From an uncultured Lachnospiraceae bacterium (GTDB lineage: Bacteria; Bacillota_A; Clostridia; Lachnospirales; Lachnospiraceae), in contig CAMWWF010000161.1 of the NCBI GenBank assembly GCA_947177885.1, positions 1 to 6,751 on the forward strand: DNA of 6,751 nucleotides. Direction: 5' to 3'. A model generated the notes under the pieces. The model saw only the letters and a list, made by a program, of their open reading frames with translations. It was not told where the DNA came from and made no database searches. Shown piece after piece: positions 5,076 through 6,751 of the stretch. The first letter of the stretch is position 1. The number at the start of each line of letters is the position of its first letter. Both the position numbers and the translations under genes were made by a program.

Positions 5076-5444
5076 ATGACGGAGGGCTGGCAGTTTCCTT
5101 TTGAAATATCAAAGGAGTACGGAAGGGTGGAGTGCAGCAGTGACAGCGAAAACATCAGACAGTCCGTGAAGATCATTCTGCTGACGGAACCCGGCGAGAG
5201 AATGATGCATCCGAAATTCGGCACAAAGCTTCATCAGTTTCTCTTTGAAAATTTGAACACTCAGACCAGGGAAATGATCTGCCGCGAGGTATCCAATTCC
5301 CTGCAGACGTGGGAAAAGCGCATACAGGATATCCGTGTGGAAGCGGAGATGTCACCGGAGAGTCAGGGAGAGCTTCATGTGGCGGTCACATACCGTATTG
5401 TGAACGGAGAGGAAGAGGAACGGGTGGAGATAACGGTTACATAA
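5076..5444 (+). CDS. Baseplate wedge protein, GPW/gp25-like (Afp9 / TssE-type)
   Basis: The 122-residue product carries the gp25 signature. SDSENIRQSVKIILLTEPGERMMHPKFGTKLHQFLFENL (22-60) includes EPGER at 38-42, the core motif that contacts the sheath-wedge interface, then P46, F48 and G49 of 'm.PeFG', and the 'l..f.Fe' helix. The C-terminal strands IQDIRVEAEM and ELHVAVTYRIV complete the small fold. Such proteins join the wedge to the sheath and help fire contraction. AGGAGG at 5065-5070 precedes ATG 5076. It follows the spike by 67 bases and is 34 bases before the J-like gene, the usual Afp9-Afp11 neighbourhood but with no PAAR (Afp10) gene in between. Confidence 0.92.
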   Translation: MTEGWQFPFEISKEYGRVECSSDSENIRQSVKIILLTEPGERMMHPKFGTKLHQFLFENLNTQTREMICREVSNSLQTWEKRIQDIRVEAEMSPESQGELHVAVTYRIVNGEEEERVEITVT

Positions 5445-5478
5445 CACAGTACATCGGCCACGGCAATATGGAGGAATT

Positions 5479-6751
5479 GTGAGAAACGGATTGCAGATCA
5501 GAATAAAGAAACTGGCGCTTGCCTATAAGACAGGCTGGGAATACATACCGGAGGGCGAAGAGGCAGGAAGTGTTCTCACTGACATTTTCCTGGATATGGC
5601 GGAAGAAAACCGCTGGCGCTACGAGCACATCTGGGGGAAGCAGGAGCTGGCGTTCCAGAAAGCGGTTCCGACATTCGGAGACAGTGCGGGAAAGCTTTCG
5701 GGAGAGCTGGCAGTGAAGGTATCGGGGGAGGAGCATGGAAAGTGGCTTGAGGAAGGATGCGAGGCCTATCTGCCTCAGGAGCAGGGAATGCCGGTCCGGT
5801 TTCAGACGGTGCGTTCCCTGCAGCTTACAGCGGCCGGACTGCAATACGCTGTCTATTGTAAAGGATTGTGTGCCTGGCTCACCTATGAGAAGGATGAGGA
5901 GGAATCTGGTTCCCTTGCACTGTTCCGGCAGGGGGGAAAGGAATTGTCCCGTCCGCTTTTCCGATGGTATTTTCCCGCTTTGTGCGATGGAATGGAAGAC
6001 TTTCGCTTCGCAGTGGAATTCCGGGGGGAGGCACACCCCGTTACGCCGTTGCCGGGGAAATGGACGGTCAGCCATGGGGAAACAGAATATTCGGCAGACT
6101 GGAGACAGACATCTTCCGGATTTTGGCTGGTGGGGCAGACACCGGGATTTGCAGGAAATCTGGAAGGGGGAACGTATGGGATCAGTCTGGTGCTTTCCCC
6201 GGAGGAGGCACTCACGGAGGAATGGGCGGAGCTTCTGTGGGGCGGTTATGTATTGAAGGCGGCAGCAGAAGAAAGAGAACCGGATCTGTGTATCACGGAT
6301 TCCGGTGCGGAAGAAGGGGGGAGAGTTCTTCCTTTTGGAACCTCCTTTTCGGAAGCCGACTGCTGTTATTTTTCCTGTGACCGGATCGTGGCAGGGGCGG
6401 AAAGGGAGATTCGGCTCCGGTTCCGGGAGAGCTATATGTTGGAGGAAAAGCTTCCGGAGCCCTGCCCGGCGGAGTATGAGAAATGGTATAAAAAGTATCC
6501 CTGGCTGCGACAGACGGAGACAGTGCGGGAGTGGCGGGCGGAGGAAACCTTGTGGGAATATTTTAATGGAAATCTGTGGCGTCCTCTGCCGGGGAGCGAG
6601 GAATGGAATACCTGCTGCCATGAGGAAAATGCCGGCGGGAAGGCATACGTATGGAAGCGTCCCGGGGATATGACCTCCTGTGTGGTGGAGGGAGAGGAGC
6701 ACTTTTATATCCGGCTGCGCCTGCGCAGAACGCGTAATGCCTATGCCATGT
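5479..6751 (+). CDS. Baseplate J / gp6 / Afp11-like wedge protein, N-terminal part (partial)
   Basis: An uninterrupted frame runs from GTG 5479 for 424 codons to the right edge with no stop. The GTG has GGAGG at 5470-5474. The N-terminus, RIKKLALAYKTGWEYIPEGEEAGSVLTDIFLDMAEENRWRYEHIWGKQELAFQ (about 8-60), fits the start of Afp11/gp6-like wedge proteins: 'Ri..La..yt..W......d.GsaL..if..m.ee...R.....k....fl..lg'. After it comes a long strand-rich region (about 70-260) and a Trp/Glu-rich part that looks fairly divergent (WYKKYPWLRQTETVREWRAEE, around 335-355). The beta-rich J domain proper is not clearly reached. In eCIS the wedge of this protein surrounds the hub and anchors gp25. It is the longest gene in the window and continues past it. 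It follows gp25 closely and is likely co-transcribed. Confidence 0.8.
   Translation, partial: MRNGLQIRIKKLALAYKTGWEYIPEGEEAGSVLTDIFLDMAEENRWRYEHIWGKQELAFQKAVPTFGDSAGKLSGELAVKVSGEEHGKWLEEGCEAYLPQEQGMPVRFQTVRSLQLTAAGLQYAVYCKGLCAWLTYEKDEEESGSLALFRQGGKELSRPLFRWYFPALCDGMEDFRFAVEFRGEAHPVTPLPGKWTVSHGETEYSADWRQTSSGFWLVGQTPGFAGNLEGGTYGISLVLSPEEALTEEWAELLWGGYVLKAAAEEREPDLCITDSGAEEGGRVLPFGTSFSEADCCYFSCDRIVAGAEREIRLRFRESYMLEEKLPEPCPAEYEKWYKKYPWLRQTETVREWRAEETLWEYFNGNLWRPLPGSEEWNTCCHEENAGGKAYVWKRPGDMTSCVVEGEEHFYIRLRLRRTRNAYAM

Noticed and set aside
5735..6256. Plus-strand frames at 5735-6256, 5964-6380 and 6305-6673
   Set aside because: They overlap the J-like gene in other frames, are Arg/Gly/Trp-rich and have no family signals.
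5437..6702. Minus-strand open frame of 421 codons opposite the J-like gene
   Set aside because: It mirrors the plus-strand frame that has a GTG start, GGAGG and an Afp11-like N-terminus. The antisense product is Arg/Pro/Phe/Cys-rich noise.

Overview
The window is part of a single plus-strand operon encoding a phage-tail-like contractile injection system. It most resembles the extracellular contractile injection systems (eCIS: Afp/PVC/MAC-like) rather than a complete phage. The order is: end of the contractile sheath (2-94), inner tube protein (343-774), zinc-knuckle tail-assembly-type protein (817-1185), a 58-residue DUF6760-like protein (1182-1358), a second tube paralogue (1376-1807), a small unrecognised helical protein (1876-2217), an Afp7-like tube-initiator/LysM-family protein (2196-2885), a gp27/gpD-like hub (2906-4024), a gp5/VgrG-like spike (4211-5008), a gp25-like baseplate wedge protein (5076-5444), and the N-terminal 424 codons of a baseplate-J/gp6/Afp11-like wedge protein that runs off the right edge (5479-6751).

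The organism is probably a Firmicute, most likely a clostridial or Lachnospiraceae-type gut bacterium. The evidence is the strong AGGAGG-type ribosome binding sites before almost every gene, GTG starts, mid-range GC and Lys/Glu/Met-rich proteins. This is inference from style; the window has no taxonomic marker.

How the genes work together: the tube protein polymerises inside the sheath. The second tube paralogue and the Afp7-like protein probably join the tube to the hub. The hub trimer carries the spike, and gp25 and the J-like protein form the wedge that triggers sheath contraction. The assembly-type protein and its overlapping DUF6760 partner lie where phages keep their tail-assembly chaperones. 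The tape measure, AAA+ ATPase, tail fibre, PAAR tip and cargo genes are not in the window.

Two long gaps interrupt otherwise tight gene packing. The 248-base sheath-tube gap (95-342) contains several GC-rich palindromic pieces and a run of eight G. The 186-base hub-spike gap (4025-4210) is the most unusual stretch. It holds a perfect 13-bp outer inverted repeat that encloses a perfect 15-bp stem and a second near-perfect 11-bp stem, so it can be drawn as a three-way junction. Extra repeat copies at its 5' side allow competing pairings. Hub and spike, a single polypeptide in Afp8/VgrG proteins, are separate genes here, lie in the same reading frame and are split exactly by this element. A further point is a possible -1 slippery heptamer at the end of the assembly gene whose -1 frame is open into the DUF6760 gene.
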